From: Peptoniphilus sp.
Lineage (GTDB): Bacteria; Bacillota; Clostridia; Tissierellales; Peptoniphilaceae
Reading direction: 5' to 3'
Assembly (NCBI RefSeq): GCF_022767005.1
Contig: NZ_JALEOV010000042.1
Location: 1-39,638 of the forward strand
Length of the DNA: 39,638 nucleotides
Shown here piece after piece: positions 26,000 through 34,239 of the stretch. The translations under genes were made by a program, and so were the position numbers. Within the stretch, counting starts at the first letter, position 1. Each line of letters begins with the position of its first letter. The notes beneath the pieces were generated by a model, which saw only the letters and a program-made list of their open reading frames with translations, searched no databases and had not been told where the DNA came from.

Positions 26000-27208
26000 T
26001 TATTCGACTAATAATTTTGCAATATTTTTGACAACTTCCTTAGATTTTTTCATTTGGTCAAGGCTCACAAGTTCGTATCTTCCGTGATAATTATATCCGC
26101 CAGTGAAAATATTTGGAGTTGGAAGGCCCATGAAGGATAATTTTGAACCGTCAGTTCCTCCTCTAACTGGTCCAATTTTTGGAAGAACACCTGCCCTATC
26201 AAAAGCAGTCTTTGCAAGGTCAATTATCTCCATGTGATCTTCAATTTTTTCTTTCATATTGTAATATTGGTCTTTAATTTCAATTTTAATTCGGTCATCA
26301 TATTTTTTATTTAAAAACCTTGCTATATTTTCAAATAAATTTTTCATTTCTTCAAATTTTTCTTTTGAATGATTTCTTATGATGTAATTCATTTTTGTGA
26401 ACTCGACGCTTCCCTCAATGCCAATTAAAAGTGAAAAGCCCTCGTAGCCTTCTGTGTATTCGGGTCTTTCTTTTACAGGAAGCATTGAATTAAATTCCAT
26501 GGCAATTAGTTGAGAATTTACCATTACGTCCTTTGCAGATCCTGGATGAACATTTTTCCCTTGGATTTCAACTTTGCAAGAAGCTGCGTTAAAAGTTTCG
26601 TATTCAAGTTCGCCAATTGGTCCACCGTCCACAGTAAAGGCAAAATCTGCACCAAATTTTTTCACATCGAATTTATCTGCGCCTCTGCCTATTTCTTCAT
26701 CAGGTGTGAAGGCTATTTTTATGTCGCCATATTTTGCATCTTTGTCCTTTAAAAGTTCTTCAATAGCTGAAATAATTATGGCAATGCCAGCTTTATCGTC
26801 TGCGCCAAGAAGTGTATTTCCGTCAGTTGTAATAATAGTTTCGCCCTTTAAATCTTTTAAAAAGGGAAAATCAGAGACAGTTGTAGTGAAATCGTCATTT
26901 AATTTTATGTCGCAACCATTGTAGTTTTTTATTATATTTGCCTTAATATTTTTGCCTGACATATCTGGAGAAGTGTCCATGTGTGCGATAAATCCAACGG
27001 TATTTTTAGCTTTTGCGTTGCCTGGAATACTGCCGTAGACATAACCATTTTCGTCAATTTTTGCGTCAATGCCAAGGCTTTTTAATTCTTCAACTAAAAA
27101 ATTTCCAAGTTTCACTTGTCCCTTGGTTGAAGGGCAAGTGTTCGAATTTTCGTCGCTAGTAGTTTCGAAAGAAACATAATTTAAAAATCTATCTAAAATC
27201 TTTTCCAT
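26000..27208 (-). CDS. pepT: Peptidase T (aminotripeptidase)
   Basis: A cytosolic zinc tripeptidase that releases N-terminal residues from tripeptides, 402 residues, M20B family. Motifs: FIAHMDTSPD (metal His and Asp), LLGADDKAG (bridging Asp), DEEIGRG (catalytic Glu pair), TVDGGPIGELEYETF, and the late GGTDGS and GYNYHGRYE with metal His. GGAGG precedes the ATG. It is monocistronic and divergent from the transporter-M20 operon, so this segment is a small peptide-use locus. Confidence 0.96.
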   Translation of the reverse strand: MEKILDRFLNYVSFETTSDENSNTCPSTKGQVKLGNFLVEELKSLGIDAKIDENGYVYGSIPGNAKAKNTVGFIAHMDTSPDMSGKNIKANIIKNYNGCDIKLNDDFTTTVSDFPFLKDLKGETIITTDGNTLLGADDKAGIAIIISAIEELLKDKDAKYGDIKIAFTPDEEIGRGADKFDVKKFGADFAFTVDGGPIGELEYETFNAASCKVEIQGKNVHPGSAKDVMVNSQLIAMEFNSMLPVKERPEYTEGYEGFSLLIGIEGSVEFTKMNYIIRNHSKEKFEEMKNLFENIARFLNKKYDDRIKIEIKDQYYNMKEKIEDHMEIIDLAKTAFDRAGVLPKIGPVRGGTDGSKLSFMGLPTPNIFTGGYNYHGRYELVSLDQMKKSKEVVKNIAKLLVE

Positions 27209-27350
27209 AAAGAACCTCCAATTCTAAAATTATTTTATCACAGATAATAGTTTTGTAAAAATTTAAGCTTATTTTCAATAAATATTTGAAATTATAAATC
27301 AAATTATTAATTTAATTTTTAATTATTGCGATAAAATAAAAAGATAATTA

Positions 27351-27379
27351 TTGACAAAAATAGTGCGACAGAATATAAT
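27351..27379 (+). promoter_or_regulatory. Consensus sigma-A promoter of the transporter-M20 operon
   Basis: A perfect TTGACA (27351-27356), a 17-base spacer and a perfect TATAAT (27374-27379). The leader then has a small hairpin, TTGCTTT/AAAGCAA (27395-27401 and 27410-27416), just before AAAGGAGGAAG. Confidence 0.88.
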
Positions 27380-27434
27380 ATTTCCTAAAATAATTTGCTT
27401 TACCCATTAAAAGCAATAAAAAGGAGGAAGAAAT

Positions 27435-28646
27435 ATGGACGCACTTCAGGCATTATTATTTATTTTTATAGTTTATACAATTGGCGATGTCGTAGCAACT
27501 GCCACAAAAAGTATTGTTCCGTCGCTATTTGTTTGTTCTGTAATATTTTTAGGTGGCTTCTGGCTAGGTATACCTGAAACACTTTTTAAAGATTCCCTTT
27601 TGTATAATATTGGAGCAGTAACTATTACAACACTTTTAGTTCACATGGGTTCAATGTTAAATTTGGGTCAACTAATTGCACAATGGAAAACTGTTCTTAT
27701 TGCAGCAGGTGGAATTATAGGTATAGTTATTTTGTTATTACTTGTAGGTAGCCCAATTGTAGGAAAAGAAACGGCAATAGTAGCAGCACCGCCTATTTCT
27801 GGTGGAATCATTGCTGGATTACAAATGGCAGAATCTGCAGCAGCTATTGGAAGGAATGATTTAAAACTAATGGCAACATTACTAGTTGTATTGCAAGGTT
27901 TTATTGGCTATCCTTTAGCATCATTTTGCCTTAGACGAGAGGCAAATAGAATTTTAAAATTGAATGCAGAAGGACACACTTTTCAAGAAGACGAAGTAGT
28001 GGAGCAAAGAGAATTAAAGACAATTTTACAACTCCCACCAAAATACACTTCTCCAAATTATTTTTTGGCAAAGGCAATTTTAATAGCATTTATTGCTACC
28101 TTTGTTTCAAGTTTACTAAAGCGAATTGATACGGGAATATTTATTTTAAATGCTTTAGTTAGAATTGATAAAAATGTTTTAGCACTTATTCTTGGCATAA
28201 TTTTTGCTGAAATTGGATTTTTGGAAAGAGAGCCACTTAATAAGGGTAATTCTTTTGGATTTTTAATGGCAGCACTTATGGCAGTAATATATGGAGGTCT
28301 TGCAGGTGCAAGTCCAACAGATATACTTGGAATTTTAGTTCCAATTGTTATTTGTCTTGTATTAGGAACAATAGGTATAGGCATTATGTCTATAATAGTT
28401 GGAAAAGTTTTAAAAATCGGACCATGGATGGCATTTGCAATAGGCTCATCAGCACTTTTTGGATTTCCAGGAACTTATGTAGTTTCACAAGAAGTTGCAA
28501 GAGGTGTGGCAAAATCTGAAGAAGAAAAAGAACTAGTATTATCACAAATCTTGCCTAAGATGTTAGTCGCAGGTTTTGTAACAGTTTCAATAGGTTCCGT
28601 TGTATTAGCAGGAATTTTAGCACCAATGCTAGCACCTGCAATGTAA
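27435..28646 (+). CDS. Integral membrane protein, probable transporter of unknown family
   Basis: A 403-residue protein with about 10-11 hydrophobic segments and a hydrophilic loop near residues 170-200. Glycine/proline-rich helix breaks such as VAAPPISGGIIAGLQMAESAA and LAGASPTDILG look like the substrate-site re-entrant parts of glutamate-symporter-like carriers, but I cannot name the family. It has a perfect promoter and a strong ribosome site, so it is well expressed. It shares an operon with an M20 amidohydrolase whose start follows 31 bp later. That suggests import of an N-acyl or peptide-like amino-acid conjugate, which is inference. Confidence 0.8.
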   Translation: MDALQALLFIFIVYTIGDVVATATKSIVPSLFVCSVIFLGGFWLGIPETLFKDSLLYNIGAVTITTLLVHMGSMLNLGQLIAQWKTVLIAAGGIIGIVILLLLVGSPIVGKETAIVAAPPISGGIIAGLQMAESAAAIGRNDLKLMATLLVVLQGFIGYPLASFCLRREANRILKLNAEGHTFQEDEVVEQRELKTILQLPPKYTSPNYFLAKAILIAFIATFVSSLLKRIDTGIFILNALVRIDKNVLALILGIIFAEIGFLEREPLNKGNSFGFLMAALMAVIYGGLAGASPTDILGILVPIVICLVLGTIGIGIMSIIVGKVLKIGPWMAFAIGSSALFGFPGTYVVSQEVARGVAKSEEEKELVLSQILPKMLVAGFVTVSIGSVVLAGILAPMLAPAM

Positions 28647-28677
28647 TTTGCTATTTTTTAGTTTAAAAGGAGAAGAC

Positions 28678-29859
28678 ATGAACGTAAAAAATTTAATTGA
28701 AAAAAATAAAGACTATATAATTGAAATGAGAAGATATTTTCATATGCACCCTGAACTTTCTTTTGAAGAATTTGAAACTACGAAGAAAATTGCAGAAGAG
28801 CTAGAAAAGATGGGAATACCATATGAAATACCAACTGAAGAACCAAAGACAGGAGTAATAGGTGTAATTAAGGGTGGAAAACCAGGGAAGACTGTTGCAC
28901 TTAGAGCAGATATTGACGCACTAAATGTTACAGAAAAAAATGATGTAGAATACAAATCACAAAATGTTGGCAAAATGCACGCTTGTGGACATGACACTCA
29001 TATGGCAATGTTACTAGGTGCGGCAAAGATGTTAAAAGAAGTCCAAAATGATCTATGCGGAAGAGTTTATTTGATTTTTCAACCAGCAGAAGAAGTTGGA
29101 CTTGGCGCAAAGTACATGATGAGACAAGGCAATTGGTTTGAAGAAACAGATAATATCTATGGTTCGCACATTTGGTCTGGAGTTGAAGCAGGAAAAATTT
29201 CCGTAGAAGCTGGAGATAGAATGGCGGCAGCAGATTTGTTCAAGATAAAAATCAAGGGCAAATCAGGTCATGGCTCAATGCCTAATGAAACAATTGATGC
29301 AGTAGTAACTGGTTCAGCAGTAGTACAAGCACTACAACAATTGGTTTCAAGGAATTACTCTCCACTTGATTCTGTAACTGTTACAATTGGATCTTTCCAC
29401 AGTGGAAATAGATTTAATATCATTGCAGGAGAAGCCGAGATGGAAGGGACAAATAGATATTTTTCAAGAGAAGTTGGCGAAAGAATAGAAAATGATATGA
29501 GAAGAGTAATAAAGGGAGTATGCGATGCTTATGGTGCAACTTATGAACTTGAATACACATATATTCTAGGACCAACTATTAATGAGGAAAAATCTTCTCA
29601 CATTGCAGAAAAAGCCATTGAAAAATTCGCAGGAAAAGATGCAGTTGCCTTAATGCAAAAGACAACAGGTGGCGAAGATTTTGCATTTTATCTTGAAAAG
29701 AAACCGGGATGTTTTGGCTTTGTAGGATGTAGAAATCCATTAGTTGGTGCAGACTTCCCACATCATAGTGAAAGATTTAATGTAGATGAATCTGTACTTG
29801 CAAATGGTGCAGCAACTTATGCACAATATGCAATTGACTTTTTAAATGGGGAAGATTAA
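28678..29859 (+). CDS. M20 family amidohydrolase (N-acyl amino acid / IAA-conjugate hydrolase type)
   Basis: A zinc-dependent hydrolase of 393 residues from ATG 28678, chosen over an in-frame ATG at 28648 because AAAGGAGAAG precedes it. It is M20D type: YFHMHPELSFEE start, metal ligands in MHACGHDTHMAMLLGAA and FQPAEE, then a lid domain, and the late TTGGEDFAFYLEKKPGCF. Members release amino acids from N-acetyl, N-acyl or auxin-like conjugates. The preceding gene is a membrane transporter, so uptake and hydrolysis are likely linked. Confidence 0.92.
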   Translation: MNVKNLIEKNKDYIIEMRRYFHMHPELSFEEFETTKKIAEELEKMGIPYEIPTEEPKTGVIGVIKGGKPGKTVALRADIDALNVTEKNDVEYKSQNVGKMHACGHDTHMAMLLGAAKMLKEVQNDLCGRVYLIFQPAEEVGLGAKYMMRQGNWFEETDNIYGSHIWSGVEAGKISVEAGDRMAAADLFKIKIKGKSGHGSMPNETIDAVVTGSAVVQALQQLVSRNYSPLDSVTVTIGSFHSGNRFNIIAGEAEMEGTNRYFSREVGERIENDMRRVIKGVCDAYGATYELEYTYILGPTINEEKSSHIAEKAIEKFAGKDAVALMQKTTGGEDFAFYLEKKPGCFGFVGCRNPLVGADFPHHSERFNVDESVLANGAATYAQYAIDFLNGED

Positions 29860-29884
29860 AAATTTAAAAATAAAAAGAAAAAAG

Positions 29885-29921
29885 AAAAAAGGCGAGATCA
29901 TTATGATGATGCGCCTTTTTT
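29885..29921. terminator. Bidirectional terminator between the M20 gene and the PPC-domain gene
   Basis: AAAAAAGGCG pairs with CGCCTTTTTT (outer arms), with ATCAT/ATGAT inside. T-runs are read on both strands, fitting its position between convergent genes. Confidence 0.88.
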
Positions 29922-29924
29922 AAA

Positions 29925-30347
29925 TCAATCAAATTTATAAATATTTATACCAGTGTATTCGTCTTTTTGTCTTTCAACTATGCCGTCAATTATGTTTATT
30001 GTTAGTTCGCAAGTTACACTTATCTTAGCACTTTTTAAATGACCACCAAAGACCGTTCCTTCTTCATCAGATGCTGAGATGTGAAGATGAGGGTAGTATT
30101 CTCCATCTAATGTTGAGATACTTCCTATTATCGATAAGATTTCAAATTCGCCCTTGAAATTTTTCTCTTTATAATCTTTTTTTGAAACACTGTAAAGTCC
30201 AATAGTAAAGTCGTCTGTTGCACCAATGCCATAGATGCTTGCAAGTTTAATATTTTCCTTTAAAGCAATTTCTTTTAATTTTTCGTGAACTTCCTCAGTT
30301 CGGTCAATTCTTGCGATTATTTTGTCGTCAAATCTTTTGTAATCCAT
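29925..30347 (-). CDS. PPC/DUF296 domain protein
   Basis: A 140-residue soluble protein from ATG 30347, selected by TAGGAGG; an ATG eight codons earlier is rejected. It is a single PPC (plants and prokaryotes conserved) domain: GIGATDDFTIGLYS, HLHISASDEEGTVFGGHL with the three conserved histidines. Bacterial PPC proteins form trimers; some are fused to or act near DNA-binding proteins but this one has no AT-hook. The exact role is unknown. Confidence 0.9.
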   Translation of the reverse strand: MDYKRFDDKIIARIDRTEEVHEKLKEIALKENIKLASIYGIGATDDFTIGLYSVSKKDYKEKNFKGEFEILSIIGSISTLDGEYYPHLHISASDEEGTVFGGHLKSAKISVTCELTINIIDGIVERQKDEYTGINIYKFD

Positions 30348-30644
30348 AAATCCTCCTATTTTTATGTGCATAAAATATCATTACAATACATACCAAGATT
30401 ATCAAATGCAATGTTAATTAAAAATACAAAAAACAGGGTAATGCAATGACTCCTGCCCTTTAAGTTTACTCTTCCACTATCATTCTTTTATCCATTATTT
30501 TGCAAACTAAAATTTTTTGTGAACTTGTAATTATTTTTTTCACAGCCTTATTATTTCTGCCATAAAGGCTATTAATTTAAAAAAGATGTAATCAAAGAGT
30601 TTTAAAAGTTTTTACAAATTAATTTTACCACTTATTTTTAAAAG
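30348..30644. other. Intergenic stretch without a supported gene
   Basis: About 300 bp between the PPC gene's start and the mgsA stop. It contains weak inverted repeats: AGGG/CCCT near 30435-30462 and AGCCTT/AAGGCT at 30546-30571. Neither has a T-tail I can call a terminator. No ORF with a ribosome site is seen. Confidence 0.5.
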
Positions 30645-31118
30645 TTAATCAAAATCACTTTTTGAAATTCTTTCTTCCACAGAATATTCGTTATCTAAAA
30701 TTTCAACATCGTACTCCTCGTTAAACATTGGCGAAGATAAAATATAATCAGCTGTAGTTGGTGATGTGGCAAGGGCAATATTGTATAAAGTGGAAATTCT
30801 AAGCAGAGCCTTTACATCCGGGTCGTGAGGTTGTGCCTCAAGGGGATCCCAGAAAAAAATTAAGATATCAATTTTTGAATCTGAAATTTTTGCTCCAAGC
30901 TGTTGGTCGCCACCAAGGGGACCAGAGACAAGCCTCTTTACATCGAGAGAAGTCTCACGAGAAATTAATGCAGCAGTAGTTCCTGTTCCAATAAAATTAT
31001 GATGCGAAAGTTTTTTTTCGTGTTTTTTAACCCAATTTAAAAGTTCTTTTTTCTTGTGATCGTGTGCAACTAGTGCAATATTTTTCTTTTTGTTAACTTT
31101 GATTTTTTTTACTTGCAT
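30645..31118 (-). CDS. mgsA: Methylglyoxal synthase
   Basis: It converts dihydroxyacetone phosphate to methylglyoxal and phosphate, a glycolytic bypass used when sugar phosphates build up. The 157-residue protein has NIALVAHDHKK, GTGTTAALI, the catalytic SGPLGGDQQLGA (Asp-containing) and the highly conserved FFWDPLEAQPHDPDVKALLR. The start has a modest GAGGT site. It is divergent from rpsF with only about 60 bp to that operon's transcription start. Confidence 0.95.
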   Translation of the reverse strand: MQVKKIKVNKKKNIALVAHDHKKKELLNWVKKHEKKLSHHNFIGTGTTAALISRETSLDVKRLVSGPLGGDQQLGAKISDSKIDILIFFWDPLEAQPHDPDVKALLRISTLYNIALATSPTTADYILSSPMFNEEYDVEILDNEYSVEERISKSDFD

Positions 31119-31141
31119 AATTACCTCAATTTTAAAAAATC

Positions 31142-31170
31142 TTGACTAAATTTCTTCTTTAATATATAAT
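31142..31170 (+). promoter_or_regulatory. Sigma-A promoter of rpsF-ssb-rpsR
   Basis: TTGACT (31142-31147), 17-base spacer, TATAAT (31165-31170). The transcript should start near 31177, leaving a leader of about 59 nucleotides. Confidence 0.85.
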
Positions 31171-31176
31171 ATCAAA

Positions 31177-31235
31177 GATTGAAATCCTTGCATAGTTTTT
31201 TTAACTATGCCGAAGACCATGAGGAGGTGAAAAGT
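31177..31235 (+). promoter_or_regulatory. S6:S18-type autoregulatory leader of the rpsF operon
   Basis: The leader has a perfect 8-bp hairpin (GCATAGTT/AACTATGC, 31190-31210) followed directly by CCG (31210-31212) and ACC (31216-31218) ahead of GAGGAGGT. A hairpin with adjoining CCG and ACC is how the S6:S18 protein-binding motif of rpsF leaders has been described. The upstream UCCU can pair with the AGGA of the ribosome site, consistent with feedback repression when S6 and S18 are in excess. Family match is from memory, not computed. Confidence 0.7.
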
Positions 31236-31520
31236 ATGAATAAATACGAAGCGGTGATTATGTTTTATCCTGAAGTGGAAGAAGAAAAGAGAAATGCTTC
31301 TTTCGACAGACTTAAAAAGGTAATCGAAAAAGATGGTAAAATTAATAATGTTGATGAGTGGGGCATGAGAAAATTAGCTTACGAAATCAACTATAAAAAA
31401 GAAGCTTATTATATTTTCGTTGAATTCGAAACAAAACCAGAAGACATTGCTGAAATCAACAGAGTCGCAAAGATTATGGACCCAGTTATGAGACAAATGA
31501 TTATTAAAGTTGAAGACTAA
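31236..31520 (+). CDS. rpsF: 30S ribosomal protein S6
   Basis: A 94-residue primary partner of S18 on the platform of the small subunit. Start ATG 31236 follows GAGGAGGTG; an in-frame ATG at 31179 lies in the leader and is rejected. The typical start NKYEAVIMFYPEVEEEKR and WGMRKLAYEINYKKEAYYIFVEF are clear. It opens the conserved rpsF-ssb-rpsR operon. Confidence 0.97.
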   Translation: MNKYEAVIMFYPEVEEEKRNASFDRLKKVIEKDGKINNVDEWGMRKLAYEINYKKEAYYIFVEFETKPEDIAEINRVAKIMDPVMRQMIIKVED

Positions 31521-31529
31521 GGAGTTTTT

Positions 31530-32057
31530 ATGAATTGTGTTAACTTAATAGGAAGACTAGTAAGAGATCCAGAACTTCGTTATGCGCAAAATGGAACAGC
31601 TATGTGCACTTTTACAATTGCTGTAGATAGAGCTATGTCAAGGCAAAAGAAACAAGAAGCACAAGCTAACAATCAGCCAACAGCTGATTTTATCCGCTGT
31701 GTTGCTTTTAGACAAACAGCTGAACTTGTTGCCAATTACCATAGAAAAGGAAGTCAAATTGGAGTAGAAGGCAGAATCCAAACGGGAAGCTACGAAAAAG
31801 AAGGAAGAACTGTTTACACAACTGATGTAATTGTAAATAGTATTTCATTCATAGGTTCAAGCCAAGGTCAAAATCAAGGTGGATTTAATCAAAGCCAAGG
31901 TGGATTCAATCAGAACCAAAGTGGGTTTGATCAAAATCAAGGTGGATTTAGCAATCAACAACCAGTAAATTCTGCTTATGGAAATGATTTTTCTAACAAT
32001 GATGGTGATGATGAAGACGGATTTTTCCCTGTTGACAATGACCAAATACCATTTTAA
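31530..32057 (+). CDS. ssb: Single-stranded DNA-binding protein
   Basis: A 175-residue homotetrameric ssDNA-binding protein with an OB-fold (residues 1-110; [49 protein letters not shown]). A flexible linker of four near-identical 7-residue units rich in Gln, Gly and Phe follows. The acidic tip ends DNDQIPF, the docking site for replication and repair partners. The linker repeats are perfect enough to expand or shrink by slippage. Confidence 0.96.
   Translation: MNCVNLIGRLVRDPELRYAQNGTAMCTFTIAVDRAMSRQKKQEAQANNQPTADFIRCVAFRQTAELVANYHRKGSQIGVEGRIQTGSYEKEGRTVYTTDVIVNSISFIGSSQGQNQGGFNQSQGGFNQNQSGFDQNQGGFSNQQPVNSAYGNDFSNNDGDDEDGFFPVDNDQIPF
31869..31952 (+). repeat. Four tandem 21-bp repeats in the ssb linker
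   Basis: Units at 31869, 31890, 31911 and 31932 encode variants of QNQGGFN. Units 1 and 4 differ at only the last three bases. Differences are mainly synonymous or conservative. Confidence 0.88.
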
Positions 32058-32068
32058 GGAGGGTAAAA

Positions 32069-32293
32069 ATGCAAAGAAGATTTGGCAGAAGGAAAAAAGT
32101 AGATCCTTTTGAAAAAGATAAAACTAAAAAAATTGATTATAAGGATGTTGAAATGCTAAGAAACTATATTTCTGACCGTGGCAAAATTCTTCCAAGAAGA
32201 ATCACTGGTTTAACAGCAAAGCATCAAAGAGAAATGACAGTTGCTATTAAAAGAGCAAGACAAATTGCACTTATTCCATATAGCGCTGATTAA
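32069..32293 (+). CDS. rpsR: 30S ribosomal protein S18
   Basis: A 74-residue protein that binds S6 and 16S rRNA. It has a basic N-terminus ([11 protein letters not shown]) and the conserved [19 protein letters not shown] and [21 protein letters not shown] patterns. No zinc cysteines are present, so it is the C-minus form. AGGAGGG precedes it, 11 bp after ssb. Confidence 0.97.
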   Translation: MQRRFGRRKKVDPFEKDKTKKIDYKDVEMLRNYISDRGKILPRRITGLTAKHQREMTVAIKRARQIALIPYSAD

Positions 32294-32298
32294 TATGA

Positions 32299-32329
32299 AA
32301 AACTGTTGGGTAACACCAGCAGTTTTTTT
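32299..32329 (+). terminator. Terminator of rpsF-ssb-rpsR
   Basis: AAAACTGTTGG (32299-32309), six-base loop, CCAGCAGTTTT (32316-32326) and a T-run. Confidence 0.92.
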
Positions 32330-32538
32330 ATTGTAAAATTTAGCTATTTATGCTTTTTGAAACACTAATAAAAAGTGAAATAATAGTTAAATTTAAAAAA
32401 TACTTTATTTATTTTGAAGAAATATTTATGAATTTTATTTTGTTAATATCTTTGTCTGATATTTTCATTTAAAATTTTGTGTTTGCAAATCCTAACAATA
32501 AACTATAATCCATTAATAATAGAGCTAGAATATTTTGA

Positions 32539-32712
32539 TTGTTATTTCAAATTAATTGTACTTTATTTTTTAGACTTACTCTTAAATATGAAGACGCTAA
32601 AAATGAAACAGTTTCAAAAGTAAATAAATTTAAATTCATGAGTATTGAAATAGATATTGCAAAACTTTTAAGTACTTATGGAGTGAATTCTAGGTACTAT
32701 AAAATTATTTGA
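32539..32712 (+). pseudogene. ORF remnant left of the arsenic cassette
   Basis: An open frame of 57 codons with no start codon or ribosome site at its beginning, ending in TGA at 32710. It encodes a segment with MSIEIDIAKLLSTYGV. A similar segment, LDIDIARIMRCYVY, occurs in the remnant on the other side of arsR-acr3 (34303-34470). Its own terminator follows at 32734. I do not recognise the parent family; chance resemblance is possible. Confidence 0.35.
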
Positions 32713-32733
32713 TTTATAAAGATTAATTATTAG

Positions 32734-32760
32734 AAATCTCAAAGTGTATGGGATTTTTTT
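32734..32760 (+). terminator. Terminator downstream of the left remnant
   Basis: AAATCTC (32734-32740) pairs with GGGATTT (32750-32756) including one U-G, then seven T in all. It ends no intact gene, which supports a former gene just upstream. Confidence 0.65.
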
Positions 32761-32785
32761 ACTCAAAATATTTTTTAAAGCCAAC

Positions 32786-32813
32786 AAACATATAGACAAA
32801 CGTCGATATGTTT
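32786..32813 (+). promoter_or_regulatory. ArsR operator (12-bp inverted repeat)
   Basis: AAACATATAGAC (32786-32797), 4-base centre, GTCGATATGTTT (32802-32813): 11 of 12 positions pair. It covers the -35 and most of the spacer of the arsR promoter, the expected place for an ArsR/SmtB repressor. Confidence 0.8.
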
Positions 32814-32821
32814 TGTATAAT
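32793..32821 (+). promoter_or_regulatory. Promoter of arsR-acr3
   Basis: TAGACA (32793-32798), 17-base spacer, TATAAT (32816-32821), 17 bp before the ATG. It is overlapped by the palindromic operator. Confidence 0.8.
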
Positions 32822-32838
32822 GTTTCAAGAGGTGGAAT

Positions 32839-33159
32839 ATGTCAGTTGATAAAAAAAATATTTACATGAATTTTTCTAAAAAGTTAAAAGTTTTAAGCGA
32901 TCCAAAAAGATTAGAAATTATAGATTTATTATCTTGTAGAGAGTTATGTGCTTGTGAGATTTTAGAATATTTTCACATAACTCAACCTACGTTATCTAAT
33001 CACATGAAAAAGTTGGAAGAGGCAAGTTTTACAAAGAGCAGAAGAGAGGGAAAAAATATTTATTATACGCTAAATGAGGAAAGTTTTAAGGATATTAGGA
33101 ATTTTATTGAGGAAATTTTTACAAGTACTGAAGATTGTATTTGCAATAAAGATTTTTAA
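32839..33159 (+). CDS. arsR: ArsR-family arsenite-responsive repressor
   Basis: A 106-residue winged-helix repressor that leaves DNA when As(III) or Sb(III) binds. The sensor motif ELCAC (Cys37, Cys39) with Cys33 is in the DNA-binding helix region, followed by ITQPTLSNHMKKLEE (recognition helix) and the REGKNIYYTL wing. Two further cysteines sit near the C-terminus (Cys100, Cys102), a possible extra metal site. The ribosome site is AGAGGTGG. A near-perfect palindrome covers its promoter, implying autoregulation of arsR-acr3. Confidence 0.93.
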   Translation: MSVDKKNIYMNFSKKLKVLSDPKRLEIIDLLSCRELCACEILEYFHITQPTLSNHMKKLEEASFTKSRREGKNIYYTLNEESFKDIRNFIEEIFTSTEDCICNKDF

Positions 33160-33183
33160 TGAAATTATTTAAGGAGAAGAGAG

Positions 33184-34239
33184 ATGAAAAATAGATCAAG
33201 GAATATTAATTTTTTTCAAAAGTATTTGACAGTATGGGTATTAGTTTGCATGGTAGCTGGAATTTTGTTTGGAAAAATATTTCCGGGAATTATAAAAGCA
33301 ATATCAAATTTACAAATCAAGGGGATTTCTGTTCCCATTGCGATTTTAATTTGGATAATGATTTATCCAATGATGATAAAGGTGGATTTTAAAAGTCTAA
33401 AAGAAGTTGGCAAGAATCCAAAGGGTTTATTTGTTACTTGGGTTACTAATTGGCTTATAAAGCCCTTTACTATGTTTGCAATTTCATATTTTTTTTTCTT
33501 TATAGTTTTTAAAAGTTTAATTCCAACTGATCTTGCCAAGGATTATCTTGCTGGAGCAGTTTTACTTGGAGCAGCTCCATGTACTGCAATGGTTTTTGTC
33601 TGGAGTGCATTAACGAAAGGGGATCCTGCCTATACAGTTGTGCAAGTTGCCACAAATGATTTAATTATACTTGTTGCATTTGTTCCCATAGTAAAATTTT
33701 TGTTGGGAGTATCCAATGTAATTGTTCCTTACGAGACTTTATTTGTAAGTGTGTTACTTTTTGTTGCGGTGCCACTTGTTGCAGGTGTAATCACAAGAAA
33801 TTATGTTCTAAAAAGTAAAGGAAGAGAATATTTTGAAAATGAATTTGTAAATAAGTTTGATGGTTCGACAACGATTGGACTTCTATTAACCTTAATATTA
33901 ATTTTTAGCTCTCAAGCAAGTGTAATTGTTGAAAACCCAGTGCACATTATTTTAATAGCCCTTCCTTTAATTATACAAACATTTTTAATTTTTACTATTG
34001 CTTATGTAACAAGCAAATTTTTAAGGCTTCCATATAGAATCGCTGCACCTGCAGGACTAATTGGTGCGTCAAATTTTTTTGAACTTGCAGTTGCTGTTGC
34101 GGTGGCATTATTTGGAGTAGATTCAGGAGCATCTCTTGCTTGCACTGTTGGAGTTTTGACAGAAGTTCCTGTAATGCTTATTCTTGTAAATATTGCAAAT
34201 AAAACTAAAAGCTTTTTTGAAAAAGATAGCATAGCTTAA
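33184..34239 (+). CDS. acr3: ACR3-family arsenite efflux permease
   Basis: A 351-residue inner-membrane arsenite/H+ antiporter with about ten hydrophobic segments. The family hallmark GAAPCTAMVFVWS, with the essential cysteine, is present, as are NWLIKPFTMF, ATNDLIILVAFVP and the late GASNFFELAVAVAVALFG. It follows arsR by 24 bp with AAGGAGAAGAG as ribosome site. No arsC or arsA is nearby, so this minimal cassette protects against arsenite only. No clear terminator follows. Confidence 0.95.
   Translation: MKNRSRNINFFQKYLTVWVLVCMVAGILFGKIFPGIIKAISNLQIKGISVPIAILIWIMIYPMMIKVDFKSLKEVGKNPKGLFVTWVTNWLIKPFTMFAISYFFFFIVFKSLIPTDLAKDYLAGAVLLGAAPCTAMVFVWSALTKGDPAYTVVQVATNDLIILVAFVPIVKFLLGVSNVIVPYETLFVSVLLFVAVPLVAGVITRNYVLKSKGREYFENEFVNKFDGSTTIGLLLTLILIFSSQASVIVENPVHIILIALPLIIQTFLIFTIAYVTSKFLRLPYRIAAPAGLIGASNFFELAVAVAVALFGVDSGASLACTVGVLTEVPVMLILVNIANKTKSFFEKDSIA

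Larger units (their letters stand above)
32330..32785. other. Gene-poor AT-rich stretch before the arsenic cassette
   Basis: About 450 bp with no complete gene. It holds a short decayed-looking reading frame (32539-32712) and a plus-strand terminator (32734-32760). The remainder shows no RNA motif, IS end or direct repeat that I can defend. Confidence 0.5.

Noticed and set aside
27380..27434. Riboswitch in the transporter leader
   Set aside because: The leader is only about 50 bases with one small hairpin; no known aptamer pattern fits.
30546..30571. AGCCTT/AAGGCT hairpin as mgsA terminator
   Set aside because: No T-run follows on either strand and it lies well past the stop.
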